NCBI RefSeq assembly: GCF_001672915.1
Contig: NZ_LZKR01000018.1
Coordinates: 1-32,745 of the forward strand
Length of the DNA stretch: 32,745 nucleotides
Direction of reading: 5' to 3'
From: Mycobacterium sp. 1245805.9
Lineage (GTDB): Bacteria > Actinomycetota > Actinomycetes > Mycobacteriales > Mycobacteriaceae
The notes under the pieces are model-generated. The model did not search any database and was not told the DNA's origin. It was given only the letters and a program-made list of their open reading frames with translations. Below, piece after piece: positions 19,137 to 27,867 of the stretch. The position numbers and the translations under genes are program-made. Within the stretch, counting starts at the first letter, position 1, and every line of letters begins with the position of its first letter.

Positions 19137-20110
19137 CGACCGAAGTCAAGGACGAGCTGAGCCGCCTGGTTGTGAAATCGGTCAGCGCGCGGCGCGCGGA
19201 GGTCACGTCCCTGCTGCGGTTCGCCGGGGGGCTGCACATCGTGGGCGGCCGGGTGGTCGTCGAGGCCGAGGTGGACCTGGGCAACGTCGCGCGCCGGCTG
19301 CGCAAGGACATCTTCGAGCTCTACGGGTACAACGCCGTCGTGCATGTGTTGTCCGCCAGCGGGATTCGCAAGAGCACCCGGTATGTGCTGCGGGTGGCCA
19401 ACGACGGCGAGGCGCTGGCGCGCCAGACCGGTCTGCTCGACATGCGGGGGCGCCCGGTGCGCGGGCTGCCGGCCCAGGTGGTCGGCGGCAGCGTCGCCGA
19501 CGCCGAGGCGGCGTGGCGGGGGGCCTTTTTGGCGCACGGGTCGCTGACCGAGCCGGGACGTTCGTCGGCCCTGGAGGTCAGCTGCCCCGGCCCGGAGGCC
19601 GCGCTGGCGTTGGTCGGCGCCGCGCGCCGGCTCGGGGTCCGCGCGAAGGCGCGCGAGGTGCGCGGCGCCGACCGGGTGGTGGTGCGCGACGGTGAGGCGA
19701 TCGGCGCCCTGCTGACCCGGATGGGGGCCCAGGACACCCGGCTGGTCTGGGAGGAGCGGCGGATGCGCCGCGAGGTCCGCGCGACGGCCAACCGCCTGGC
19801 CAACTTCGACGACGCCAACCTGCGCCGGTCGGCGCGGGCGGCGGTCGCGGCGGCCGCCCGGGTGGAGCGCGCGCTGGAGATCCTCGGCGACAGCGTCCCG
19901 GACCATCTGGCCTCGGCGGGCCGGCTGCGCGTCGAGCACCGGCAGGCGTCGCTGGAGGAGCTGGGCCGCCTGGCCGACCCGCCGATGACGAAAGACGCTG
20001 TGGCCGGGCGTATTCGACGCCTGCTGTCCATGGCCGACCGCAAGGCGAAGGTCGACGGCATTCCCGACACCGAGTCGGCCGTCACGCCCGACCTGCTGGA
20101 GGATGCGTAA
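19127..20110 (+). CDS. whiA: WhiA, sporulation/division regulator family
   Basis: This 327-residue DNA-binding protein has an N-terminal domain related to LAGLIDADG endonucleases without the catalytic acids ([41 protein letters not shown]) and a C-terminal helix-turn-helix ([28 protein letters not shown]). In Streptomyces WhiA activates division genes with WhiB; in mycobacteria the role is less clear. The start is either the GTG at 19127 or the ATG at 19133, which forms an ATGA overlap with the yvcK stop; the difference is two residues. Last gene of the uvrC operon. The sequence is highly conserved in character with no oddities. Confidence 0.93.
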   Translation: MAMTTEVKDELSRLVVKSVSARRAEVTSLLRFAGGLHIVGGRVVVEAEVDLGNVARRLRKDIFELYGYNAVVHVLSASGIRKSTRYVLRVANDGEALARQTGLLDMRGRPVRGLPAQVVGGSVADAEAAWRGAFLAHGSLTEPGRSSALEVSCPGPEAALALVGAARRLGVRAKAREVRGADRVVVRDGEAIGALLTRMGAQDTRLVWEERRMRREVRATANRLANFDDANLRRSARAAVAAAARVERALEILGDSVPDHLASAGRLRVEHRQASLEELGRLADPPMTKDAVAGRIRRLLSMADRKAKVDGIPDTESAVTPDLLEDA

Positions 20111-20194
20111 TTCGGCGCGTGGTGCTCGGGTGACCCCTAAACTACTTGCCCGGGGAGGCGGCGCACACGCCAGAATTTGTGCCGGATAACCCGT

Positions 20195-20209
20195 CCAGCA
20201 AATTGCTGG
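20195..20209. promoter_or_regulatory. Perfect palindrome before the WS/DGAT gene, candidate operator
   Basis: CCAGCAAATTGCTGG is a perfect 7-1-7 palindrome. It lies 33 bases before the ATG at 20243. If the transcript starts at that ATG, the palindrome covers about -48 to -34, where a regulator could block or assist polymerase. The regulator is unknown. Confidence 0.5.
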
Positions 20210-20230
20210 TCGTGGTGGGTGGGGGAGGGC

Positions 20231-20236
20231 TACGGT
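20231..20236 (+). promoter_or_regulatory. Leaderless -10 (TACGGT) for the WS/DGAT gene
   Basis: TACGGT fits TANNNT and ends 6 bases before the ATG at 20243. A purine-rich GGGGGAGGG lies at 20221-20229 but is 13 bases from the ATG, too far for a ribosome site. Confidence 0.45.
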
Positions 20237-20242
20237 CATCGC

Positions 20243-21631
20243 ATGAAGCGGCTTTCGAGTGTCGATGCGGCGTTTTGGTCTGCGGAAACCGCGGGCTGGC
20301 ATATGCATGTGGGTGCGCTGGCGATCTGCGATCTCACCGATGCCCCCGAATTCAGCTTTGAACGCGTCCGCGAGCTGATCATCGAGCGGCTGCCCGAGCT
20401 GCCGCAGCTGCGGTGGCGGGTCACCGGCGCGCCCCTCGGGCTGGACCGGCCCTGGTTCGTCGAGGACGAAGAGCTCGATATCGACTTCCACATCCGTCAC
20501 ATCGCCGTTCCGGCCCCGGGCGGCAGGCGCGAGGTCGACGAGCTGGTGGGTCGGCTGATGTCCTACAAGCTGGACCGTTCCCGTCCGCTGTGGGAGCTCT
20601 GGGTCATCGAGAACGTCAAGGGCAACCGGGTCGCGACGCTGACCAAGATGCACCACGCGATTGTCGACGGAGTCTCGGGCGCCGGGCTCGGCGAAATCCT
20701 GCTCGACGTCACGCCCGAACCCCGTCCGCCGCAAACGGAGACGGTCGGGTCGTTGGTGGGATTCCAGCTTCCGGGGCTGGAGCGGCGCGCGATCGGCGCG
20801 ATGATCAACGTCGGCGTCAAGACGCCCTTCCGCATCGCCCGGCTGGTGGAACAGACGCTGCGCCAGCAGGTCGCCGCGCTGGGCGTCAGCAGCAAGCCGC
20901 CGCGCTACTTCGAAGCGCCCAAGACACGGTTCAACGCACCGGTGTCTCCGCACCGGCGCATCACCGGCTGCCGCGTCGAGCTGGACCGCGCCAAGGCCGT
21001 CAAGGACGCCTACGGCGTCAAGCTCAACGACGTGGTGCTGGCGCTCGTGGCCGGGGCCGCCCGAACGTACTTGATGAAGCACGATGAATTGCCGGCCAAA
21101 CCGCTCATCGCGCAGATCCCGGTCTCGACGCGCACCGACGAAAGCAAGAGCGACGTCGGCAACAAGATCAGCTCGATGACCGCGTCGCTGGCCACCGACA
21201 TCGAAGACCCCGCTGACCGGCTGAAGGCCATCCACGAAAGCACCCAGAGCGCCAAAGGGATGGCCAAAGCGCTGTCGGCCCACCAGATCATGGGCCTTAC
21301 CGAGACCACGCCGCCGGGATTGCTGCAGCTGGCCGCCCGCGCCTACACCGCCACCGGGCTCTCGCGCAACCTGGCCCCGCTCAATCTTGTCGTGTCCAAT
21401 GTCCCAGGGCCGCAGTTCCCGCTGTACATGGCGGGCGCCAAATTGGAGTCGCTGGTGCCGCTCGGCCCGCCCGTCATGGACATCGCCCTGAACATCACCT
21501 GCTTCTCCTACGAGAAATACTTGGACTTCGGCTTTGTCACCACCCCCGAAGTCGCCAATGACATCCACGAGATGGCCCGCGCCATCGAGCCGGCGCTGAC
21601 CGAACTCGAGGTCGCGGCGGGGCTCAGGTAG
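20243..21631 (+). CDS. WS/DGAT-type O-acyltransferase (Rv1425-like)
   Basis: This 462-residue enzyme belongs to the wax ester synthase/diacylglycerol acyltransferase family, which moves acyl groups from acyl-CoA to diacylglycerol or fatty alcohols for storage lipid. The active-site motif HHAIVDG is at residues 137-143, and the family's start [10 protein letters not shown], the PLWELW motif (about 115-120) and the later [16 protein letters not shown] and [15 protein letters not shown] are all present. The ATG at 20243 is supported by the family start and by the -10 at 20231. The gene ends in an 8-base overlap with the convergent lipO. M. tuberculosis Rv1425 is the match; Rv1424c, next to it there, is not seen here. 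Acyl acceptor not predictable. Confidence 0.9.
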   Translation: MKRLSSVDAAFWSAETAGWHMHVGALAICDLTDAPEFSFERVRELIIERLPELPQLRWRVTGAPLGLDRPWFVEDEELDIDFHIRHIAVPAPGGRREVDELVGRLMSYKLDRSRPLWELWVIENVKGNRVATLTKMHHAIVDGVSGAGLGEILLDVTPEPRPPQTETVGSLVGFQLPGLERRAIGAMINVGVKTPFRIARLVEQTLRQQVAALGVSSKPPRYFEAPKTRFNAPVSPHRRITGCRVELDRAKAVKDAYGVKLNDVVLALVAGAARTYLMKHDELPAKPLIAQIPVSTRTDESKSDVGNKISSMTASLATDIEDPADRLKAIHESTQSAKGMAKALSAHQIMGLTETTPPGLLQLAARAYTATGLSRNLAPLNLVVSNVPGPQFPLYMAGAKLESLVPLGPPVMDIALNITCFSYEKYLDFGFVTTPEVANDIHEMARAIEPALTELEVAAGLR

Positions 21632-22892
21632 CGGGCGGATTCTTCGCGTACACCCAGGACAAAAACCGCGCGACGGCCTCCGCCGACCGATGCGCCCGCG
21701 GGGAGCTGAAGATGTCGAAAGCGTGTTGGGCGTGCGGTAATTCGGCGTAGGCGACCGGCGACTTCGACACCTCGCGCAGCTGCTCGACGAACTCCTGCGC
21801 CTCGCCGACGGGAATCAGGGAGTCGTCGCGGCCGTGCAGGATGAAAAACGGCGGCGCGTCGTCGCGCAGCTTGCAGATCGGCGAGGCCTCGGTGTAGACG
21901 TGCCGGTGCGTCGCGAATTTCCTTTTGACGACGAGCTTTTCGAGCAGGCCGACGAACTCCGCGCGGCCCTCGCCTTCGGTGGAAAACCAGTCGTAGCGGC
22001 CGTACACCGGGACCGCGGCGGTCACCGAGGTGTCGGCGTCCTCGAAGCCCGGCTGGAACTGCGGGTCGTTGGGGGTCAGCGCCGTCAGCGCGGCCAGGTG
22101 GCCGCCGGCGGAGCCGCCGGTGATCGCGACGAAGTCCGGGTCCCCGCCGAACCGCGCGATGTTCTCTTTGACCCAGGCCAGCGCCCGCTTGACGTCGACG
22201 ATGTGATCAGGCCAGGTGTGCACGGGCGACACCCGATAGCCGATCGACACGCACACCCAGCCGCGGGCGGCGAGGTGGCTCATCAGAGGGTAGGCCTGCG
22301 GGCGGCGCATCCCGATCACCCACGCGCCGCCCGGCACCTGCAGCAGCACCGGCGCCTTGGCGTCGCGCGGCAGGTCGCGGCGGCGCCAGATGTCGGCCAG
22401 GTTGGCGCGGCCGTGCGGGCCGTAGGACACCACGTTGGTCTTCTCGACGTAGCGCCGGCGGGCCACCGTGTTGCCCAGCGGCAGGCTGCGCCGCCCGCTG
22501 CGGGTGGGCTTCGTCTGCGGCAGCTCCTCCAGCGCCTCGGTGTAGTCGGGCCCCAGCTGTTCGCGCAGGCCCGCCTCGAGAACCGGTCCCGGCGTGGTGA
22601 CGCCGCGATACTTGATCACCGCCAGGATGGCCCAGGACGCCGCCGTCAGCGCCAGCGCGGCCTTGCCGCGCCGGCCGGCGAAGTCGCCACGCCGTCCGCG
22701 GCGCAGCGCGTCCACCAGCGAGGCGGAGAAGTACACGCCCGGAACCTCCGACGTCGGCCAGCCGAACCAGAACACCAGGACGGTGCTGTAGCCCTTGCGG
22801 GCCAGTGGCCGTAATCCGTTGGCGGCGTTGGCAAGTTCGACCGCCGCGCGCGCCAACGGGCGAGGCTTTCGCAGCGTCCGGGCAAGCCGCAT
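21624..22892 (-). CDS. lipO: Alpha/beta-hydrolase esterase LipO
   Basis: This 422-residue esterase/lipase of the hormone-sensitive-lipase-like group has a long N-terminal region with a hydrophobic segment (about 78-93) that may associate with the membrane. The catalytic triad is visible: Ser261 in [11 protein letters not shown], Asp356 in [11 protein letters not shown] and His390 in [10 protein letters not shown]. The oxyanion loop is VPGGAWVIG rather than the usual HGGG. The ATG shares its A with the fadD12 stop (TGATG), so it is the last gene of a three-gene operon. It faces the WS/DGAT gene tail to tail. Substrate unknown; the neighbours suggest lipid esters. Confidence 0.9.
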   Translation of the reverse strand: MRLARTLRKPRPLARAAVELANAANGLRPLARKGYSTVLVFWFGWPTSEVPGVYFSASLVDALRRGRRGDFAGRRGKAALALTAASWAILAVIKYRGVTTPGPVLEAGLREQLGPDYTEALEELPQTKPTRSGRRSLPLGNTVARRRYVEKTNVVSYGPHGRANLADIWRRRDLPRDAKAPVLLQVPGGAWVIGMRRPQAYPLMSHLAARGWVCVSIGYRVSPVHTWPDHIVDVKRALAWVKENIARFGGDPDFVAITGGSAGGHLAALTALTPNDPQFQPGFEDADTSVTAAVPVYGRYDWFSTEGEGRAEFVGLLEKLVVKRKFATHRHVYTEASPICKLRDDAPPFFILHGRDDSLIPVGEAQEFVEQLREVSKSPVAYAELPHAQHAFDIFSSPRAHRSAEAVARFLSWVYAKNPPAT

Positions 22893-24520
22893 CAGCCGTT
22901 GACCCGGGACAGCAGCTCGTTGCGCAGGATCTTGCCGGTGCTGCCGCGGGGAAGCTCGTCGAGGACCGCGATCTCGCGGGGCACCTTGTAGTTGGCCAGG
23001 TTGTCGCGCACGTGCTGCTTGAGCGTGTCGACCGTCGCGGACGCGCCCGGCGCCAGCACCACGAAAGCCGCCAGCCGCTGGCCGTACTGCTCGTCGTCCA
23101 CGCCGATGACCGCCGCCTCCGCGACCTCGGGATGGGCGGCCAAAGTCTTCTCCACCTCGATGGGGTAGACGTTCTCACCGCCGGACACGATCATCTCGTC
23201 GTCGCGCCCGACAACGAACAGGCGCCCGGCGTCGTCGAGGTATCCGACGTCGCCCGAGGACATGAACCCGGCGTGGAAGTCTTTCGTGGTGCCGGAGGTG
23301 TAGCCCTCGAACTGGGTGTCGTTGCGGACGTAGATGGTGCCCACCTCGCCGGCGGGGAGTTCGTTGAATTCCTTGTCCAGGATCCGGATTTCGGTTCCGC
23401 CGGCCGGCCGGCCCGCTGTGTCGGGGGCCGCGCGCAGGTCGGCCGGGGTGGCGGTGGCGATCATGCCGGCCTCGGTGGCGTTGTAGTTGTTGTAGATCAC
23501 GTCGCCGAACTGGTCCATGAACGCGATGACGACGTCGGGGCGCATCCGCGAGCCGGAGGCCGCGGCGAAGCGTAACGACTTGCAGCTGTAGCGGTTTCGT
23601 ACCTCGGCCGGCAGCTCCATGATCCGGTCGAACATCACCGGCACGACGGCCAGGCCGGTCGCCTGGTGCCGGTCGATGAGGTCGAGGGTGGCCTCCGGGT
23701 CGAACTTGCGCCGGGTGATCACCGTGCAGGCCATCGACGCGGCGAAGATCAATTGCGAGAAGCCCCAGGCGTGGAACATCGGGGCCACGATCACGATGTT
23801 TTCCTCGGCCCGCCACGGCGTGCGGTCCAGGATGGCCTTGAGCGTCCCGATCCCCGCGTTGCCGCCGGTTTGGTTGGCGCCCTTGGGAGTTCCGGTGGTA
23901 CCCGAGGTGAGCAGGATCATCCTGCCCTTGCGGCCGCCGCGCCGGGGCTCCTGCCCGGCGTGGTCGGTGATGAGCTTTTCCACCGTCAATTCGTGCTGCC
24001 CGCTGGTCCACGCCACGATGCGGGTGGCGTCCGGCCTCTCGGCCAACGCCCGGTCCACCGTCTCGGTGAACTCCTCGTCGTAGATCACGGCGTCGACGCC
24101 CTCGCGCGCCAGCACCTCGGCCAGCGCCGGCCCGGCGAACGAGGTGTTGAGCAGCACCACGTCGGAGCCGATCCGGCTGACGGCCACCACCGACTCGACG
24201 AAACCGCGGTGGTTGCGGCACATGATGCCGACGACCTTGGGCGTTCCCGAGGGCAGGTCCTGCAGCGCCGCCCCCAGCGCGTTGATCCGCTCGTCGAGCT
24301 GGCGCCAGGTCAGCGTGCCAAGCTCGTCGATCAGGCCGGGACGGTCCGGGCAGCGCTGCGCGGCGCCGGCGAACCCCACGGTCATGCCCATGCCCTCGCG
24401 GCGCATGGCCGCGGCGATCCTGAGGTAGCGGTCGGGACGCATCGGCGCGATCATCCCGGCGCGCCGCAGCGTCCCAAAGATGCCCAGCGCCTGGTCGATT
24501 CGAGATGTCCGAGAAGTCAT
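22892..24520 (-). CDS. fadD12: Acyl-CoA synthetase / fatty-acid-AMP ligase FadD12
   Basis: This 542-residue ANL-superfamily enzyme activates a fatty acid to acyl-AMP and normally acyl-CoA. Motifs: the phosphate loop LLTSGTTGTPKG (203-214), NNYNATEAGM (A5, 344-353), GDVGYLDDAGRLFVVGRDDEMIVSGGENVYP split by the hinge (423-453), and the catalytic Lys530 in GSTGKILR. No long insertion typical of FAAL enzymes stands out, so CoA ligation is favoured. It is the middle gene of the operon, 3 bases after the acyltransferase stop and overlapping lipO by one base. An acid substrate cannot be predicted from sequence alone. Confidence 0.92.
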   Translation of the reverse strand: MTSRTSRIDQALGIFGTLRRAGMIAPMRPDRYLRIAAAMRREGMGMTVGFAGAAQRCPDRPGLIDELGTLTWRQLDERINALGAALQDLPSGTPKVVGIMCRNHRGFVESVVAVSRIGSDVVLLNTSFAGPALAEVLAREGVDAVIYDEEFTETVDRALAERPDATRIVAWTSGQHELTVEKLITDHAGQEPRRGGRKGRMILLTSGTTGTPKGANQTGGNAGIGTLKAILDRTPWRAEENIVIVAPMFHAWGFSQLIFAASMACTVITRRKFDPEATLDLIDRHQATGLAVVPVMFDRIMELPAEVRNRYSCKSLRFAAASGSRMRPDVVIAFMDQFGDVIYNNYNATEAGMIATATPADLRAAPDTAGRPAGGTEIRILDKEFNELPAGEVGTIYVRNDTQFEGYTSGTTKDFHAGFMSSGDVGYLDDAGRLFVVGRDDEMIVSGGENVYPIEVEKTLAAHPEVAEAAVIGVDDEQYGQRLAAFVVLAPGASATVDTLKQHVRDNLANYKVPREIAVLDELPRGSTGKILRNELLSRVNG

Positions 24521-24523
24521 CGT

Positions 24524-25333
24524 TCAGCCCAGGATCGGGAATCGGCGCTTGGCGGCGAGGTCGCGCAGGGCCTGCTGCATCACCGAACGCACGTGCTCGT
24601 CGACCTCGTCCACGTCCGGGTCGTCGCCGAACTGCGCGGCGATGTCGATCGGCTCGAGCACCTGCGTCACGATCTTGGTGGGCAGCGGCACGTTGGGCGG
24701 GATCACCGCGCTGAACCCGAACGGGAAGCCGAACGACAGCGGCAGGATCGCGCTGCGCAGCAGGCGCTTCACCCCCAGCCGCTCGGCCAGCCACGTGCCG
24801 CGCGAGAGGTAGAGCTGGGTTTCCTGCCCGCCGATGGACACCGCGGGGACGATCGGCACGCCGGCCTCGATCGCCGTGCTCACGTATCCCTTGCGGCCGT
24901 TGAAGTCGATGACGTTCTCCGAGAGCGTGGGCCGGTAGGCGTCGTAGTCGCCGCCGGGGAAGACGACCACCACGCCGCCGGACCGCAGGGCCTTGGCCGC
25001 GTTCTCCCGATTGGCGCGGATGTAGCCGGTGCGCCGGAAGAACTGCCCAGTGGGGCCGGTCATCAGGATGTCGTGGCTCAGCGTGTAGACCGGCCGGTCG
25101 TAGCCGAACTTCTCGTAGAAGTGGACGCTGAAAATCGGGACGTCCATGGGGAACATGCCGCCGGAGTGGTTGCCGACCACCAGCGCGCCGCCGGGCGGGA
25201 ATGAATCCAAGCCGTGCACCTCGGACCGGAAGTAGGTCTTCAGGAACGGGCGCATCACGCCCATCACGCGCTGGGTCAGGCCGGGATCGAACTTCTCGAT
25301 GTCCTCGATGTTTGGGCTGTCGCTGTCGGTCAC
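24524..25333 (-). CDS. Lysophospholipid-type acyltransferase (PlsC-like, Rv1428c-like)
   Basis: This 269-residue protein resembles the LPLAT acyltransferases that transfer acyl groups to glycerol-phosphate lipids. The motif I region reads VVGNHSGGMFPMDVPIF, with His56 and Asp64, a longer spacing than classic HX4D. Motif III is replaced by VVVFPGGDYDAYRP, as in the DGAT2/MGAT-like branch, and PIVPAVSIGGQET follows. I start at GTG 25333 because AAGGGAG (25338-25344) precedes it; an in-frame ATG at 25426 would add a basic leader without a ribosome site. First gene of an operon with fadD12 and lipO, which suggests acyl activation and transfer in one lipid pathway. Confidence 0.87.
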   Translation of the reverse strand: MTDSDSPNIEDIEKFDPGLTQRVMGVMRPFLKTYFRSEVHGLDSFPPGGALVVGNHSGGMFPMDVPIFSVHFYEKFGYDRPVYTLSHDILMTGPTGQFFRRTGYIRANRENAAKALRSGGVVVVFPGGDYDAYRPTLSENVIDFNGRKGYVSTAIEAGVPIVPAVSIGGQETQLYLSRGTWLAERLGVKRLLRSAILPLSFGFPFGFSAVIPPNVPLPTKIVTQVLEPIDIAAQFGDDPDVDEVDEHVRSVMQQALRDLAAKRRFPILG

Positions 25334-25511
25334 GTTTCTCCCTTGCAGCTCCGACGGGCCGCGTCGCCGCGTCGAGTCCCTCGATGGTAGCGAGCGGGAT
25401 CCGGGCCGCCGTGGCCTGTTTGACACGAATTAGTACCCGGCTTGGGTTTGGGCCAACCTCAAACGGAGGTATCCATCCGCGGAGCCTATGGCGCCGGCCG
25501 GATGAGGGGGC

Positions 25512-25517
25512 TATTGT
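25512..25517 (+). promoter_or_regulatory. -10 element (TATTGT) before the coiled-coil protein gene
   Basis: TATTGT fits TANNNT and would start transcription near 25524, giving a leader of about 33 bases to the ATG at 25557. This argues against an in-frame GTG at 25521 as the start. Confidence 0.4.
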
Positions 25518-25556
25518 TACGTGGCCAATGACCCTGCCCAGCGAAAAGAGGCGAAA

Positions 25557-25976
25557 ATGGACGTCGCCGGATTGTCCGATGAGCGGGGTACTCGCTCGGT
25601 CGCTGGGCACGTGTCGAACGGCGTTCGCGACCGGCGCGGGCGTCGGCCTCGCAGCAGCGCGGTCCGTCCCGGCCCGGTGAACGTCCGCCAACCGGTAGCC
25701 AGGGCGGAGTCCCCGACCGCGGCGGCGGCGACGGCGGATCGCCGCCAGGCCGACTACTTCCGCCGGGTGCTCGTGCAGAACCGTCGCCACATCGAGCACC
25801 GGCTCTCGGAGTACCAGAAGGCGATCGCGACAGCGGAAGCCACCGGCGACGCCGAAGGCGCCGCCAGCGTTCGCCGCATGGCGCGCCTGGAGGAGCAGGA
25901 ACGTCAAACGCTCGACGTAATGATCGAAAAGCTGCAGCGCCGCTTCCCGCCCCCGAATCGGGCCGCCGCCCGTTAG
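25557..25976 (+). CDS. Small basic coiled-coil protein, function unknown
   Basis: I do not recognise this family. The 139-residue protein has a disordered, Arg/Pro/Ala-rich first half (residues about 1-58) and a helical second half beginning ADRRQADYFRRVLVQNRRHIEHRL and continuing through EATGDAEGAASVRRMARLEEQERQTLD, which has the charge pattern of an antiparallel coiled coil. No signal peptide or membrane segment is seen. AAGAGG lies 5 bases before the ATG at 25557. It precedes the DUF3556 gene on the same strand by 70 bases and may be co-transcribed. Third-position G/C is high as in real genes. Confidence 0.7.
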   Translation: MDVAGLSDERGTRSVAGHVSNGVRDRRGRRPRSSAVRPGPVNVRQPVARAESPTAAAATADRRQADYFRRVLVQNRRHIEHRLSEYQKAIATAEATGDAEGAASVRRMARLEEQERQTLDVMIEKLQRRFPPPNRAAAR

Positions 25977-26046
25977 GGCCCGGGCTTCAGCGGTCCAATC
26001 ACGCTGAGCGCCAACTGGTTTCACCTGTGAGGGAATGAGGCCACCC

Positions 26047-27765
26047 ATGGGATTCATGTCACCGGAGCTACCGGACGTCGACCCCGACACGTGGCTGGCG
26101 CGGCCAAGGGCCACCCGACTGCAGATCGTGACCCGGCATTGGGCCGAACACGGCTTCGGGACGCCGTATGCGGTGTATCTGCTGTACCTGTTCAAGATCG
26201 CCTTGTACGTCGCGATCCCGGCCGCGATCATCTCGATGACTCCCGGCCTGGGCGGGCTGGGCCGCATCGGCGAGTGGTGGACCCAGCCGATCGTGTACCA
26301 GAAGTTCATCGTCTTCACGCTGCTGTTCGAGGTTCTGGGTTTCGGCTGCGGGTCCGGCCCGCTGACCGGACGGTTCATGCCGCCGGTCGGTGGATTCCTG
26401 TATTGGTTGCGGCCCAACACGATTCGGTTACCCGCGTGGCCGGACAAGGTGCCGTTCACCCGCGGCGATACCCGCACCGTCGTCGACGTCGCCCTCTATG
26501 CCGTCGTGCTGGCCGGCGGGGTGTGGGCGCTGCTGGCGCCGGGCCCACTGATCGATCCGGTCCGGGTGCTGCCCACCATCGTGGCGCTGGCCGTGCTCGG
26601 CCTGCGCGACAAGACCATCTTCCTGGCCGCGCGCGGCGAACACTATTGGCTGAAACTGTTCGTGTTCTTCTTCCCGTTCACCGACCAGATCGCGGCGTAC
26701 AAGCTCATCATGCTGTGCCTGTGGTGGGGAGCGGCGACCTCCAAGCTCAACCACCACTTCCCGTACGTGGTTTCGGTGATGACGAGCAACAACGCGCTGC
26801 TGCGGCCCAGGCTGTTCCTGCCGCTGAAGCGCGCGCTGTACCTGGACCATGTCAGCGACCTGCGCCCCTCGTGGTTGCCGAAGGTGATGGCCCACGTCGG
26901 CGGCACCACCGCGGAATTCTTGGTTCCGACGGTTCTGGTGTTCGTCGCCGGCGACCAGCCATGGCGGTGGTTCCTCATCGGGTTCATGGTGGTCTTCCAC
27001 CTCAACATCCTTTCCAACCTCCCGATGGGAGTTCCGTTGGAGTGGAACGTGTTCTTCATCTTCTCGCTGTTCTATCTGTTCGGGCACTACGGCGCGATCC
27101 GCGCGACGGACCTTCGGTCTCCGCTGCTCCTCGCCCTCATCCTTGCCGCGGTGGCCGTCGTGGTCGCGGGAAACCTTTTCCCCGAAAAGATCTCGTTCCT
27201 CCCCGCGATGCGCTACTACGCCGGCAACTGGGCCACCAGCGTGTGGTGCTTCCGCGCGGGCGCCGAGGACAAGATCGAGGCCGACATCGTGAAAAGCTCT
27301 GCGCTCGTGGTGAATCAGTTGGCCAAGCTGTACGGCGCCGGTACCGCCGAGGTGATGTCGGACAAGGTGGCAGCGTTTCGGGCGATGCACACGCATGGCA
27401 GGGCGCTCAACGGCCTGCTGCCCCGCGCGATCAACACCGAGGCCGAATACAGCGTCCGCGAGGGCGAAGTCGTCGCCGGGCCGTTGGTCGGCTGGAACTT
27501 CGGCGAGGGTCACCTGCACAACGAGCAGCTGCTCGAGGCGGTGCAACGGCGCTGCCAGTTCGAGGAGGGCGACGTCCGCGTCATCGTGCTCGAGGGCCAG
27601 CCGATCCACATCCAAAAGCAGTGGTACCGCATCCTCGACGCCAAGACCGGGGTGATCGAGGCCGGCTATGTCGACGTCGCCGACATGCTGACCCGCCAGC
27701 CGTGGCCCGAGCCCGGCGACGAGTTCCCCGTCCACGTCACTACGCGCGCCGTGGCCGAAACGTGA
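26047..27765 (+). CDS. DUF3556-type multi-pass membrane protein (Rv1431-like)
   Basis: This 572-residue protein has about eight to ten hydrophobic segments between residues about 40 and 385 (for example LYLFKIALYVAIPAAIIS, VVDVALYAVVLAGGVWAL, FFIFSLFYLFG, LLALILAAVAVVVAG) followed by a soluble C-terminal region of about 180 residues with VGWNFGEGHLHNEQLLEAV and the ending PEPGDEFPVHV. This layout fits the mycobacterial DUF3556 family; function is unknown. The ATG at 26047 is preferred because GAGG lies 6 bases upstream and MGFMSPELPDVDPDTW looks like a family start; an ATG at 26035 is possible. The soluble tail could bind a lipid or cofactor, but nothing shows which. M. tuberculosis Rv1431 is the probable match. 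Confidence 0.82.
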   Translation: MGFMSPELPDVDPDTWLARPRATRLQIVTRHWAEHGFGTPYAVYLLYLFKIALYVAIPAAIISMTPGLGGLGRIGEWWTQPIVYQKFIVFTLLFEVLGFGCGSGPLTGRFMPPVGGFLYWLRPNTIRLPAWPDKVPFTRGDTRTVVDVALYAVVLAGGVWALLAPGPLIDPVRVLPTIVALAVLGLRDKTIFLAARGEHYWLKLFVFFFPFTDQIAAYKLIMLCLWWGAATSKLNHHFPYVVSVMTSNNALLRPRLFLPLKRALYLDHVSDLRPSWLPKVMAHVGGTTAEFLVPTVLVFVAGDQPWRWFLIGFMVVFHLNILSNLPMGVPLEWNVFFIFSLFYLFGHYGAIRATDLRSPLLLALILAAVAVVVAGNLFPEKISFLPAMRYYAGNWATSVWCFRAGAEDKIEADIVKSSALVVNQLAKLYGAGTAEVMSDKVAAFRAMHTHGRALNGLLPRAINTEAEYSVREGEVVAGPLVGWNFGEGHLHNEQLLEAVQRRCQFEEGDVRVIVLEGQPIHIQKQWYRILDAKTGVIEAGYVDVADMLTRQPWPEPGDEFPVHVTTRAVAET

Positions 27766-27822
27766 CCCAGGCTTGATCGAATCGCTAACGCGCCCTTGTA
27801 CTTCCGCTGTTCACGGCGCCCG

Positions 27823-27828
27823 TACCAT
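27823..27828 (+). promoter_or_regulatory. -10 element (TACCAT) before the L,D-transpeptidase gene
   Basis: TACCAT fits TANNNT and predicts a transcript start near 27835, with a leader of about 33 bases carrying AGGGA at 27855-27859 before the ATG at 27868. Confidence 0.45.
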
Positions 27829-27867
27829 GGCTATTACAACCATGTCAGTTAAACAGGGACTGGAGCC

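Noticed and set aside
23175..26477. Very long minus-strand open frame of 1100 codons
   Set aside because: It runs out of frame with fadD12 and the acyltransferase, has Arg/Pro/Ala-rich translation with no domain, and extends antisense through the coiled-coil and DUF3556 genes.
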